A stretch of 5,218 bases of DNA from Parcubacteria group bacterium (GTDB lineage: Bacteria; Patescibacteriota; Minisyncoccia; Phycocordibacterales; GCA-002724975). Below, in pieces: positions 1 to 4,918 of this stretch. The translations under genes and the position numbers were made by a program. The notes beneath the pieces are model-generated. The model did no database searches. It saw only the letters and a list, made by a program, of their open reading frames with translations, and had not been told where the DNA came from. The first letter of the stretch is position 1, and the number at the start of each line of letters is the position of its first letter. The stretch is taken from positions 1 to 5,218 of the forward strand of contig PBQF01000006.1 in the NCBI GenBank assembly GCA_002724975.1, in the 5' to 3' direction.

Positions 1-21
1 TTTTTATTTTTTATTGAATTA

Positions 22-1875
22 TTACTCTTTTGCTCCAAATGGACTGTACTTTTCAGCACCACCTTCAAAAAACTTTGAAAAAAACTCAACATAATGTAAT
101 CTTAATGAATGCAAAAAGCTTCCAAACAAGCCAAGCACTATATTTATAGTATGGCCAATAATTAAAATTAAAATTCCAGTTAAGATGGCAAAACCGCCTT
201 TTTCAAAAAAACCAAAGGACATTTCATTAATAACTACTGCCAATGAAACCGAGCTTAAGCCAATAGCCATCAATCGCGCATAAGACAATATGTTCGTTAA
301 TATGCTTGGAAGTTCGATTATTCCCCTTATCCCTTCTCCCTTGAAAAGCATTGCAATTGATATCACTAAAAATGCAATTCCTACAAATGAAGGCAATACA
401 ATCATATTAAGGGAAGATAATGCAATCAAAGCAACTCCTATCTGCAGGACAAACCAGCTTGCTTTTTCATAAATTGCCTTGGATAAGCCATGGTCTTTCA
501 TTACGTTTATGAATCCTAGGGCTAATCCGAGGTTCACCTGGAAAACCCCAATGCCTATTGCTATGTAAAGCATGGTAAATACTTCATGAGTTCTGCTGAG
601 TAAATGCGGAATTGCAAAATGGCCTATCTCTTCTAAGCCAAAAATTTCCCCATACATCAATCCAAATATTGTAGAAGATACGGATGATATGAGTAATATG
701 TTAAATAAAGCTGATGCTTTTGGAATTTTCTTTTTTAAAAGATAGAAAAGAGCAAAACTAACAATTCCATAACCCATGTCTCCTAGCATAAAGCCAAAAA
801 ATATTGGATAAGTAATAAACATGAGCAGTGTAGGGTCAAATTCCTTATACCTAGGCATTGAATAAAGGTCCATAAAGAACTCGAATGGTTTTGCATAGAT
901 TGGATTTTTAAGTTTTATAGGTACATTATCTTTTTCTTTTGCATGTTCATGGTATATGGATATCTTATCTCCGGTTATTTTATTTAATTTATTAATCACG
1001 TTCTCCATGTTATTGCTTGGAACCCACCCTTTTATGAGAAAACTGGATGGTGTTGCTGCAAACTTCAAAGGCGCTTCTGCCTTTTCAAGCTCCTTGCTTA
1101 AAATATCCTCAGCAGTTATTAGAAAGCTCTTATGTTCCTGCCCTAGCTTTTCTAATCGCTTTTTTATGTTGTTGCTTTGGCTTTCAAACTTCGCATTTTC
1201 TTTTTCTATTCTTTCTAAATTATATGATGCGCTTCCTCTTAAGTTTCCTATGTTTGCAAAGTTTACAGAAGAAAAATTTACCTTTCTTAGTATATTATTT
1301 GCTTGGTCTTTGCTGTTTGCATCAATAAACAAAGCAATAAATGTTTTTTTCCCAATAGCACTCTGAGATAACATAAATTTTTCTGTTATTCCTGATAGTT
1401 CTTTTCCTATGGATGATAAGTCATTTCCTTCCAAATAACCTGTAAAGTAAGCTAATGACTTGTAGGATGAGAATGATTCAAGAGGAACATCAACATTTTT
1501 TAAAATCTCTAATTCCTGCTTTATGTTTTCATTTTTTGAGATTTTGTCTTCAATTATCTTTAATTCATCTAAATTTTTTCCGGCTTCTTCATTAAGCTTT
1601 TTTGTAGTCTGGTTTATTTCCAATAAACTTCCTTTAAATTCAAATTTAACATCTTCTTTTTGGATGTTCAATGTGGTTATTAAAGACCTTATCTTAACAA
1701 TTGTTTCAGAAAATGTGTTTGCTGTTTCTAATGGCTCCCCTATATCTGCCAGCTCACTTTTCGAATGATCAACAATATGCAATATACTGAGTTTATGCAG
1801 TTCTTTAATTACCTTTTCCTGCAATTTTTTTGGCCCTGTTATCATTACACGGTCCATATCATAGGGTCTTAGCAT
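22..1875 (-). CDS. atpI: A-type (V-type) ATP synthase subunit I, membrane stator subunit a
   Basis: This is the membrane subunit of the archaeal A1Ao ATP synthase (the a/I subunit). It forms the ion half-channels against the rotor ring and anchors the peripheral stalks. In the 617-aa product, residues 1 to about 340 are cytoplasmic with coiled-coil-rich stretches. About seven hydrophobic segments follow between residues 348 and 588. Family hallmarks are visible: the GDMGYG loop (365-370), SYARL with the essential channel arginine at about R534, and the C-terminal HSLRLHYVEFF segment (from H589) followed by FFEGGAEKYSPF. The length is normal to slightly short for the family. I chose the ATG at 1875, one base after the atpH stop, which gives the family-like N-terminus MLRPYDMDRVM. 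A TTG at 1893 would add six residues inside atpH. No strong Shine-Dalgarno sequence precedes it, so translational coupling to atpH is likely. The function is well supported; which ion is pumped cannot be read here. Confidence 0.96.
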   Translation of the reverse strand: MLRPYDMDRVMITGPKKLQEKVIKELHKLSILHIVDHSKSELADIGEPLETANTFSETIVKIRSLITTLNIQKEDVKFEFKGSLLEINQTTKKLNEEAGKNLDELKIIEDKISKNENIKQELEILKNVDVPLESFSSYKSLAYFTGYLEGNDLSSIGKELSGITEKFMLSQSAIGKKTFIALFIDANSKDQANNILRKVNFSSVNFANIGNLRGSASYNLERIEKENAKFESQSNNIKKRLEKLGQEHKSFLITAEDILSKELEKAEAPLKFAATPSSFLIKGWVPSNNMENVINKLNKITGDKISIYHEHAKEKDNVPIKLKNPIYAKPFEFFMDLYSMPRYKEFDPTLLMFITYPIFFGFMLGDMGYGIVSFALFYLLKKKIPKASALFNILLISSVSSTIFGLMYGEIFGLEEIGHFAIPHLLSRTHEVFTMLYIAIGIGVFQVNLGLALGFINVMKDHGLSKAIYEKASWFVLQIGVALIALSSLNMIVLPSFVGIAFLVISIAMLFKGEGIRGIIELPSILTNILSYARLMAIGLSSVSLAVVINEMSFGFFEKGGFAILTGILILIIGHTINIVLGLFGSFLHSLRLHYVEFFSKFFEGGAEKYSPFGAKE

Positions 1876-1876
1876 T

Positions 1877-2218
1877 TTACGTTTCTGGTTCAAATTTCTT
1901 CATGACAAAATCAATGGCTTTGTCGGTATTTTTTTCTGCTTTTTTCTTTATTTGATTTACTGTTTTTTTGCCTTCTTTCAGCTTTTCTTCTTTAACTGAT
2001 TTAACTTTGTCTCTGAAATTTATTATCTTTTTTTCCTGCAGTTTCCCCATTGCATCTTTGTTTTTGCTTAACAACTTTGAAGAACTCTTAATTGCACCCT
2101 GGATTATGGCTTCTTTTTCCTTTTCAGCTTTTTCTATCAACTCTTCTGCCTTTTTTTCAGAAACCCTTATTTCATTTAAAATTTCAGCTTCTTTTGAATC
2201 ACCTGTTGTTGTATCCAT
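1877..2218 (-). CDS. atpH: A-type ATP synthase subunit H, peripheral stalk
   Basis: The 113-aa product is almost entirely charged and helical, with long Lys/Glu-rich heptad-like stretches (for example EKKAEELIEKAEKEKEA near residues 20-36), and ends in AIDFVMKKFEPET. This matches the small archaeal subunit H (equivalent to eukaryotic G), which pairs with subunit E in a coiled-coil peripheral stalk and docks on the cytoplasmic domain of subunit I. It has no membrane segment or signal peptide. Its place directly before atpI, with one base between stop and start, is the usual archaeal order H-I and is the strongest support, since coiled-coil sequence alone is not specific. The ATG at 2218 is the first in frame. 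A clear Shine-Dalgarno sequence is absent, which fits a short-leader or coupled transcript. Confidence 0.9.
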   Translation of the reverse strand: MDTTTGDSKEAEILNEIRVSEKKAEELIEKAEKEKEAIIQGAIKSSSKLLSKNKDAMGKLQEKKIINFRDKVKSVKEEKLKEGKKTVNQIKKKAEKNTDKAIDFVMKKFEPET

Positions 2219-2250
2219 TTTGATAAAAGTTAAAAATCTTTTGCACTATC

Positions 2251-2258
2251 TTAATAAA
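2251..2258 (-). promoter_or_regulatory. possible TATA box for the atpHI operon
   Basis: Read on the minus strand, CTTTATTAAG contains a TATA-like octamer centred about 37 bases before the atpH ATG. This would place transcription start near 2228 with a leader of about 10 bases. The match is weak, and the region has no T-tract that would stop read-through from the upstream PhoU gene, so atpH may instead be co-transcribed with it. Confidence 0.3.
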
Positions 2259-2285
2259 GTAATGTAAATAGTCTATAGGATGTAT

Positions 2286-3167
2286 TTAGTTTTCCAGTCT
2301 TAGTGTAACCATCCAGTCCATTATTACTTCGCTTATTGTCGTAAGGTTTTGCCTCATAATCTCCTTATAGTAGCTTTTGACATCCTTAACATCCTTAATA
2401 TCTGATTTTTTTATCATGATAACAGATTTTGTGAATTCCATTGCTAATTTTTGGTCTAGATTAGCAGTATCCTGCAGAATATTCTGCAAGAACTCAATTG
2501 GTTTTGTAATCTCATCCAGGAATTTGGAGTTGTCTTGTCCCAGCATTATTAATCTATCAACCATTCTTTCCAGCTCTTTTGAAATTAAAGAGATGTAATA
2601 AAGCTCTATATTCTTTAATTTTGTAGTTTTTCCAAAAGTTAGGGAGCCTATAACAGACTTATCTATAAGCATTTTGCTCCTGTCAATCTCATCCTCATAC
2701 TTTTGAATCAATACTTCATCATAATTTTCTTTCATGACTATTATCATGTTCTTAATTTTTTTCGTCATTGTTTTTAGCAATGAACCGGGATCAGCAACAG
2801 TGACAATACCTTCAGAAGTGATTTGTTTTTTGTCAATTTCAACTGATTCAAGACTTATTAATCTTTTCTGATTGATTAATTTTGTAAAATCCATCTCTTT
2901 ATCCATATTTATCTCAAAAGAAGCTGCAGGATTGATATAAGAAGCCACAACCAGCTTGTGTATTACTTCTGGTTCATCCTCTGTAACATGGAATTTAAGG
3001 TGTTTTGGCTTTTTTTCCGTAAGCTCCGGCGAAATGTTTATAGAACCGTCACTGTTTTGGTCTATGCTTACTTTTGATTTTGCGCCTATCTTATATTCCC
3101 TGCACCAAGCTGTAGGCAAGTATACATAATGCATGTCTCCGGTTTTCTGTATGTTTCTTATATCCAT
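2286..3167 (-). CDS. AbrB-PhoU fusion: archaeal PhoU-type phosphate regulator
   Basis: The 293-aa protein begins with a SpoVT/AbrB-like swapped-hairpin DNA-binding domain (residues 1 to about 48; RNIQKTGDMHYVYLPTAW followed by a G-K-V pattern). It is joined to a helical PhoU domain (about 115-290). The PhoU part shows two ExxxD metal-binding signatures, E158-D162 and E200-D204, as expected for paired PhoU helices that bind an iron or other metal cluster. Bacterial PhoU proteins restrain Pst phosphate import and its sensor kinase; in archaea this fusion is thought to act directly on DNA, though its targets are rarely known. No pst transporter gene lies in the window. The ATG at 3167 lies about 33 bases after a TATA box, so the mRNA is probably leaderless. 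A link to the ATP synthase genes downstream is inference from position. Family assignment is firm; the regulated pathway is not. Confidence 0.88.
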   Translation of the reverse strand: MDIRNIQKTGDMHYVYLPTAWCREYKIGAKSKVSIDQNSDGSINISPELTEKKPKHLKFHVTEDEPEVIHKLVVASYINPAASFEINMDKEMDFTKLINQKRLISLESVEIDKKQITSEGIVTVADPGSLLKTMTKKIKNMIIVMKENYDEVLIQKYEDEIDRSKMLIDKSVIGSLTFGKTTKLKNIELYYISLISKELERMVDRLIMLGQDNSKFLDEITKPIEFLQNILQDTANLDQKLAMEFTKSVIMIKKSDIKDVKDVKSYYKEIMRQNLTTISEVIMDWMVTLRLEN

Positions 3168-3200
3168 CTATATAGGTGGTATATAGGTAGTATTTATAAA
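3168..3200. repeat. 11-bp tandem direct repeats between promoter and start of the AbrB-PhoU gene
   Basis: On the plus strand ATATAGGTGGT (3170-3180) is followed at once by ATATAGGTAGT (3181-3191). A third, weaker copy, ATTTATAA, runs into the TATA box. The period is 11 bp, close to one helical turn, so a protein could bind each copy on the same DNA face. The location over the expected transcription start of the minus-strand gene fits an operator, possibly for the gene's own AbrB-like protein. Function is inferred from position only. Confidence 0.5.
3191..3200 (-). promoter_or_regulatory. TATA box of the AbrB-PhoU gene
   Basis: On the minus strand TTTATAAATA is preceded by the A-rich stretch AACAAAACG, which resembles a BRE. 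The box starts 33 bases before the ATG, so transcription should begin at or within a few bases of the start codon. Confidence 0.65.
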
Positions 3201-3234
3201 CGTTTTGTTTCTATAACTAAATATATTCTGTATT

Positions 3235-3242
3235 CTATATAG
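3235..3242. repeat. CTATATAG palindrome, second copy of a pair
   Basis: The octamer CTATATAG is a perfect palindrome and occurs identically at 3168-3175, beside the ATG of the minus-strand gene, and here, just upstream of the BRE/TATA of the CBS gene. The copies are 67 bp apart and bracket most of the divergent promoter region. It may be a shared operator, but in DNA this AT-rich a short palindrome pair can arise by chance. Confidence 0.35.
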
Positions 3243-3246
3243 ATTT

Positions 3247-3263
3247 AAGGAAAAATTTTTATA
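3247..3263 (+). promoter_or_regulatory. BRE/TATA promoter of the CBS-domain gene
   Basis: The purine run AAGGAAAAA (3247-3255) followed by TTTTTATA (3256-3263) is a good archaeal BRE plus TATA box. It starts 32 bases before the ATG at 3288, which predicts a leaderless transcript and supports that start codon. Confidence 0.7.
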
Positions 3264-3287
3264 TTATTGCTTATTCTTGTCATATTT

Positions 3288-3698
3288 ATGCGGGTAAAAG
3301 ATATAATGCATAATGTAACAAAGATTTCTTCTGATGTAGTTGTTTCTGAAGCTGCAAGTATAATGGATCAAAAGCAGGTTGGTTCTATGCTAGTTGAAAA
3401 GGACGACAAGATTGTAGGTATAATGACAGAGAAGGATATTTTGAAAAAGATTGTGGCAAAAGGAAAAAATCCTGATGTATTAAGGGTAAAGGATATAATG
3501 AGCTATCCCATAATAACAATTGATGCAAATGAGCATATATTAGGAGCTAGCAGAAAACTGGATAAGCATAGGATACGAAGGCTGATAGTTATCGAAAACA
3601 AAAAAATTATTGGCAAAGTGACCTCAAATAGTATTTCCAGAAACCTTAAGTATTCTTTAGCTAAATACGGCTCTGTTTATACTCGGCCAGAGTATTAA
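3288..3698 (+). CDS. two-CBS-domain protein (ligand-sensing)
   Basis: The 136-aa protein consists of two CBS domains and little else. The first covers residues 1 to about 57 (MRVKDIM, then VGSMLV, then GIMTEKDI) and the second about 66-121 (VKDIMSYPIITI, then RRLIVIENKKIIGKVTSNSI), with a short tail ending TRPEY. CBS pairs bind adenosine nucleotides such as AMP, ATP or SAM and usually pass the energy or metabolite state to a partner. The Thr-x-x-Asp ribose-contact motif is intact in the first domain (T47, D50), but the second has Ser in place of Asp (T112, S115), suggesting one main binding site. I chose the ATG at 3288, which matches the family's usual start and is positioned for a leaderless mRNA. 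A TTG at 3267 would add seven hydrophobic residues and lies too close to the TATA box. The partner is unknown; the gene diverges from the PhoU-type regulator. Confidence 0.9.
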   Translation: MRVKDIMHNVTKISSDVVVSEAASIMDQKQVGSMLVEKDDKIVGIMTEKDILKKIVAKGKNPDVLRVKDIMSYPIITIDANEHILGASRKLDKHRIRRLIVIENKKIIGKVTSNSISRNLKYSLAKYGSVYTRPEY

Positions 3699-3703
3699 GT
3701 ATT

Positions 3704-3719
3704 TATTCTATGAAGAATA
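3704..3719 (+). other. small hairpin after the CBS gene
   Basis: TATTCT, a four-base ATGA loop and AGAATA form a perfect 6-bp stem five bases after the CBS stop codon. No T-tract follows directly, so it is not a classical terminator; it could protect the 3' end or be chance in AT-rich DNA. From here to 3848 I see no gene. Confidence 0.3.
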
Positions 3720-3848
3720 TATATTCTAAATATTCTATAAAAAAAGTGTATAAGTATTTTACATTTAACATATGGGTTTGATTTAATTAAGATAGTCTAT
3801 TAGTTAGCTTTGTGATGTTGTTTTGTATGACTTAGAGTATGTGAAATA

Positions 3849-3861
3849 TTTTTTATTTTTT
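3849..3861 (+). terminator. T-tract terminator candidate
   Basis: Two runs of six T (3849-3854 and 3856-3861), split by a single A, lie in the non-coding strand of the rightward transcript. Archaeal RNA polymerase often stops at such tracts without a hairpin. It could end the CBS transcript about 150 bases after its stop codon. The same AT-rich stretch could instead be part of a promoter for the small ORF that follows. Confidence 0.35.
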
Positions 3862-3864
3862 CTT

Positions 3865-3969
3865 ATGGGGTTTTTTGTAGGCAGAATTGCAATGGCAGTA
3901 CAGTACGCATTCTTCAAGGAAGTATTCAAGAGCAAAAGCACATCTAATCAGAACAATGTTTTTAAATAA
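3865..3969 (+). CDS. possible 34-aa miniprotein
   Basis: An ATG-initiated frame encodes MGFFVGRIAMAVQYAFFKEV followed by a polar tail rich in Lys, Ser and Asn. The first 22 residues alternate hydrophobic and polar sides as an amphipathic, possibly membrane-associated helix; no known family is recognised. Support for coding is indirect. The base composition rises from the very AT-rich spacer before it to a more gene-like level within the frame, and no stop codon interrupts it. Against it, no Shine-Dalgarno sequence precedes the ATG, no well-placed TATA box is seen, and the stop codon sits inside the tRNA promoter. It could be a real small gene or a chance frame. Confidence 0.4.
   Translation: MGFFVGRIAMAVQYAFFKEVFKSKSTSNQNNVFK
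3959..3968 (+). promoter_or_regulatory. TATA box of the tRNA-Arg gene
   Basis: TTTTTAAATA starts 34 bases before the mature tRNA 5' end; its TTTAAATA core starts 32 bases before. This is the expected spacing for transcription to begin at or within a base or two of the tRNA. The box overlaps the last codons and stop of the candidate 34-aa ORF. Confidence 0.65.
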
Positions 3970-3992
3970 CCTGTATTTCTATATTGGTTAAT

Positions 3993-4086
3993 GCGCCAGT
4001 AGCTCAGCTTGGACAGAGCGACAGGTTCCTAACCTGTAGGTCCGGAGTTCGAAAACCTTAATGGTTCGAAAGTCTTCGCTGGCGCG
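3993..4086 (+). tRNA. tRNA-Arg (anticodon CCU), with a T-loop intron
   Basis: The 94-nt gene folds as a standard tRNA once 19 bases are removed (75 nt mature). The acceptor stem GCGCCAG (3993-3999) pairs with CTGGCGC (4079-4085). The D stem is GCTC/GAGC around a loop holding GG. The anticodon stem ACAGG/CCTGT encloses TTCCTAA, giving anticodon CCT, which reads the Arg codon AGG. The variable loop is AGGTC and the T stem is CGGAG/CTTCG with one G-T pair. The discriminator is G at 4086 and CCA is not encoded. A20 in the D-loop, a known arginine identity base, and the G15-C48 pair fit the call. The T-loop is interrupted: the 26 bases between the stem strands must be cut to seven, giving TTCGAAT. 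The gene is expected to be essential unless another tRNA reads AGG. Confidence 0.93.
4054..4072 (+). other. tRNA intron at position 59/60 (bulge-helix-bulge)
   Basis: The inferred intron is AACCTTAATGGTTCGAAAG. The precursor can form a bulge-helix-bulge. The T stem is the outer helix, and exon TTCG (4048-4051) pairs with intron CGAA (4067-4070) as the 4-bp central helix. AACC (4054-4057) pairs with GGTT (4063-4066) as the inner helix under a five-base loop. The 3' bulge is A-G-T (4071-4073), with the expected cut after the second base. The 5' bulge is AA, or AAA if the terminal A-T pair opens. Removal restores the T-loop TTCGAAT. Exact cut sites follow from the model rather than from data; a shift of a base is possible. 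Confidence 0.85.
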
Positions 4087-4173
4087 TATATACTTCCAGT
4101 TGAAAAGCGTGTCCATTGAAAGCAGAGGCAATCCCATATTAATAAAAAAATCATAGGGATTGATGCACAAATA

Positions 4174-4190
4174 CACACAAAGTTTTTATA
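4174..4190 (+). promoter_or_regulatory. BRE/TATA promoter of the 64-aa gene
   Basis: The A-rich CACACAAAG (4174-4182) followed by TTTTTATA (4183-4190) has the same form as the CBS-gene promoter. It starts 31 bases before the ATG at 4214, predicting a leaderless mRNA. The stretch 4087-4173, between the tRNA and this promoter, holds nothing else I can identify. Confidence 0.6.
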
Positions 4191-4213
4191 CAATCAAACC
4201 AAAGAGTTTCATT

Positions 4214-4408
4214 ATGCAACCAAGCGTTCCTCTTGATAACTTTAAAGACAAAGAATGGTGGGCTGATTGGTTTGAAAGAGGCCAACCAATACCTTTGTTT
4301 ATGTATGAACAATATGTCAAAGAGTTTGGTTTCTATGTTAGCCCGCGCATTGTATTGAAAGCAGATAGAAAGCCGGATGCCTGGCTGATTGATATGATTA
4401 AGAAATAA
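4214..4408 (+). CDS. hypothetical 64-aa protein, Trp/aromatic-rich
   Basis: I do not recognise this small protein. It begins MQPSVPLDNFKDKEWWADWF and contains 11 Trp, Tyr or Phe residues, with a WWADWFERG cluster (15-23), a middle FMYEQYVKEFGFYV segment (29-42) and a charged tail ending in DMIKK. It has no signal peptide, no membrane span and no Cys, so it looks like a compact soluble domain or one half of a two-protein complex. In-frame starts at 4160 (TTG) and 4163 (ATG) would lengthen it to about 82 aa, but that extension contains the TATA box, so the ATG at 4214 is preferred. It lies 13 bases before the next gene and probably shares a transcript with it. The open frame, the matched promoter and the spacing support a real gene. 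Confidence 0.72.
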   Translation: MQPSVPLDNFKDKEWWADWFERGQPIPLFMYEQYVKEFGFYVSPRIVLKADRKPDAWLIDMIKK

Positions 4409-4409
4409 T

Positions 4410-4414
4410 GGAGG
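4410..4414 (+). promoter_or_regulatory. Shine-Dalgarno site of the 128-aa gene
   Basis: GGAGG sits seven bases before the ATG at 4422. It fixes that start and shows that this second gene of the operon, unlike the first, uses ribosome binding by Shine-Dalgarno pairing. Confidence 0.8.
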
Positions 4415-4421
4415 AATCAAA

Positions 4422-4808
4422 ATGAATGGAAGTGGAGAAATAATATCTGAAACTGGACAGAGTGTTAATGTAGCAAGTGCAAAAACCCTAAGTCAAAAAG
4501 TAGAGCTAGCTTTTAAGGATGCTGTTGCAAGCAAACTAAATGGCAAGATTCCTGAACGCACATGTTTAAAACTTAATACAAGAGAAGATGGCTACCACCC
4601 AATTTTAAAGTTTCTTATTCAGGATGACTATTCTAGCACAAAAACAACAGTAGAAATTCCTGTTGGCCTTGCAAATCAAGATGAAAGAAATTATTTTGCT
4701 GGCATAAATGGAGAAGGTTATAGACTCTATAAATCACCAGAAGATGTGGGATATGAAGCTGCTCAGGTTTTCAGGCATAATTATATTGCTGATGTTATGG
4801 GAATTTGA
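4422..4808 (+). CDS. hypothetical 128-aa protein
   Basis: No family is recognised. The N-terminal 20 residues are polar and Gly/Ser-rich (MNGSGEIISETGQSV), followed by a predicted helix (about 22-39, TLSQKVELAFKDAVASKL). A mixed, probably beta-rich middle follows (45-82, including ILKFLIQDDY and TTVEIPVG), then a C-terminal aromatic/charged helix region (YEAAQVFRHNYIADVMGI). There is one Cys, and no signal peptide or membrane span, so a soluble cytoplasmic protein is expected. A good Shine-Dalgarno site defines the start. It follows the 64-aa gene by 13 bases and is closed by a T-tract, so the two probably work together. Length and composition are normal for a real gene, and codon choice resembles that of the neighbours. 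I give no function. Confidence 0.8.
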   Translation: MNGSGEIISETGQSVNVASAKTLSQKVELAFKDAVASKLNGKIPERTCLKLNTREDGYHPILKFLIQDDYSSTKTTVEIPVGLANQDERNYFAGINGEGYRLYKSPEDVGYEAAQVFRHNYIADVMGI

Positions 4809-4818
4809 CAATATCTCT

Positions 4819-4827
4819 CTTTTTTTT
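4819..4827 (+). terminator. T-tract terminator of the two-gene operon
   Basis: A run of eight T (4820-4827) in a pyrimidine-rich stretch follows the stop codon by about a dozen bases, before a new promoter begins. This is typical of an intrinsic archaeal terminator, which needs no hairpin. Confidence 0.6.
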
Positions 4828-4846
4828 ATTAATTCTTTCCAAAACA

Positions 4847-4857
4847 TCTATAAATAG
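4847..4857 (+). promoter_or_regulatory. TATA box of the 44-aa gene
   Basis: TCTATAAATAG is a close match to the archaeal TATA consensus. The usual spacing puts transcription start near 4879, giving a leader of about 40 bases with a Shine-Dalgarno site. TATA-like halves within the palindrome just downstream could be an alternative box. Confidence 0.55.
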
Positions 4858-4870
4858 AAAGATATGTTAA

Positions 4871-4886
4871 TATACTAATTAGTATA
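4871..4886. promoter_or_regulatory. perfect 16-bp palindrome, probable operator
   Basis: TATACTAATTAGTATA equals its own reverse complement over 16 bases. Its centre falls on the predicted transcription start of the 44-aa gene, which is the classical place for a dimeric repressor to block initiation. It could instead form a hairpin in the 5' leader, but an uninterrupted palindrome leaves little loop, so a DNA-binding site is more likely. Confidence 0.5.
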
Positions 4887-4900
4887 CTGACTAAGGGAAA

Positions 4901-4907
4901 AGGAGGT
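4901..4907 (+). promoter_or_regulatory. strong Shine-Dalgarno site of the 44-aa gene
   Basis: AGGAGGT is the full complement of the archaeal 16S rRNA 3' end. It lies 11 bases before the ATG at 4919, slightly long spacing. It is the strongest ribosome site in the window and argues that the tiny ORF is translated. Confidence 0.75.
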
Positions 4908-4918
4908 TTAAAGTAGAT

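Noticed and set aside
956..1366. Plus-strand open frame of 136 aa opposite atpI
   Set aside because: It lies fully antisense to a well-supported membrane protein gene. Its product is a Phe/Leu/Ser-rich string expected from reading Lys/Glu-rich coiled-coil codons backwards.
1968..2267. Plus-strand open frame of 99 aa opposite atpH
   Set aside because: It is the antisense of a Lys/Glu-rich coiled coil, which always yields Phe/Ser/Leu-rich open frames; there is no ribosome site or promoter.
3704..3745. Hairpin and repeated TATTCT motifs after the CBS gene as a terminator or repeat array
   Set aside because: No T-tract follows the 6-bp stem, and the TATTCT copies have no regular spacing; low-complexity AT-rich sequence explains them.
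3993..4086. Broken tRNA pseudogene because the T-arm looks disrupted
   Set aside because: All stems pair, identity bases are kept, and the extra 19 bases form a spliceable bulge-helix-bulge, so an intron explains it better than decay.
3988..4176. Minus-strand open frame of 62 aa across the tRNA
   Set aside because: It covers the whole tRNA gene on the opposite strand and has no gene-like features.
4151..4420. Minus-strand open frame of 89 aa opposite the 64-aa gene
   Set aside because: The plus-strand gene has a matched promoter, operon spacing and a downstream partner; the antisense frame has none of these.
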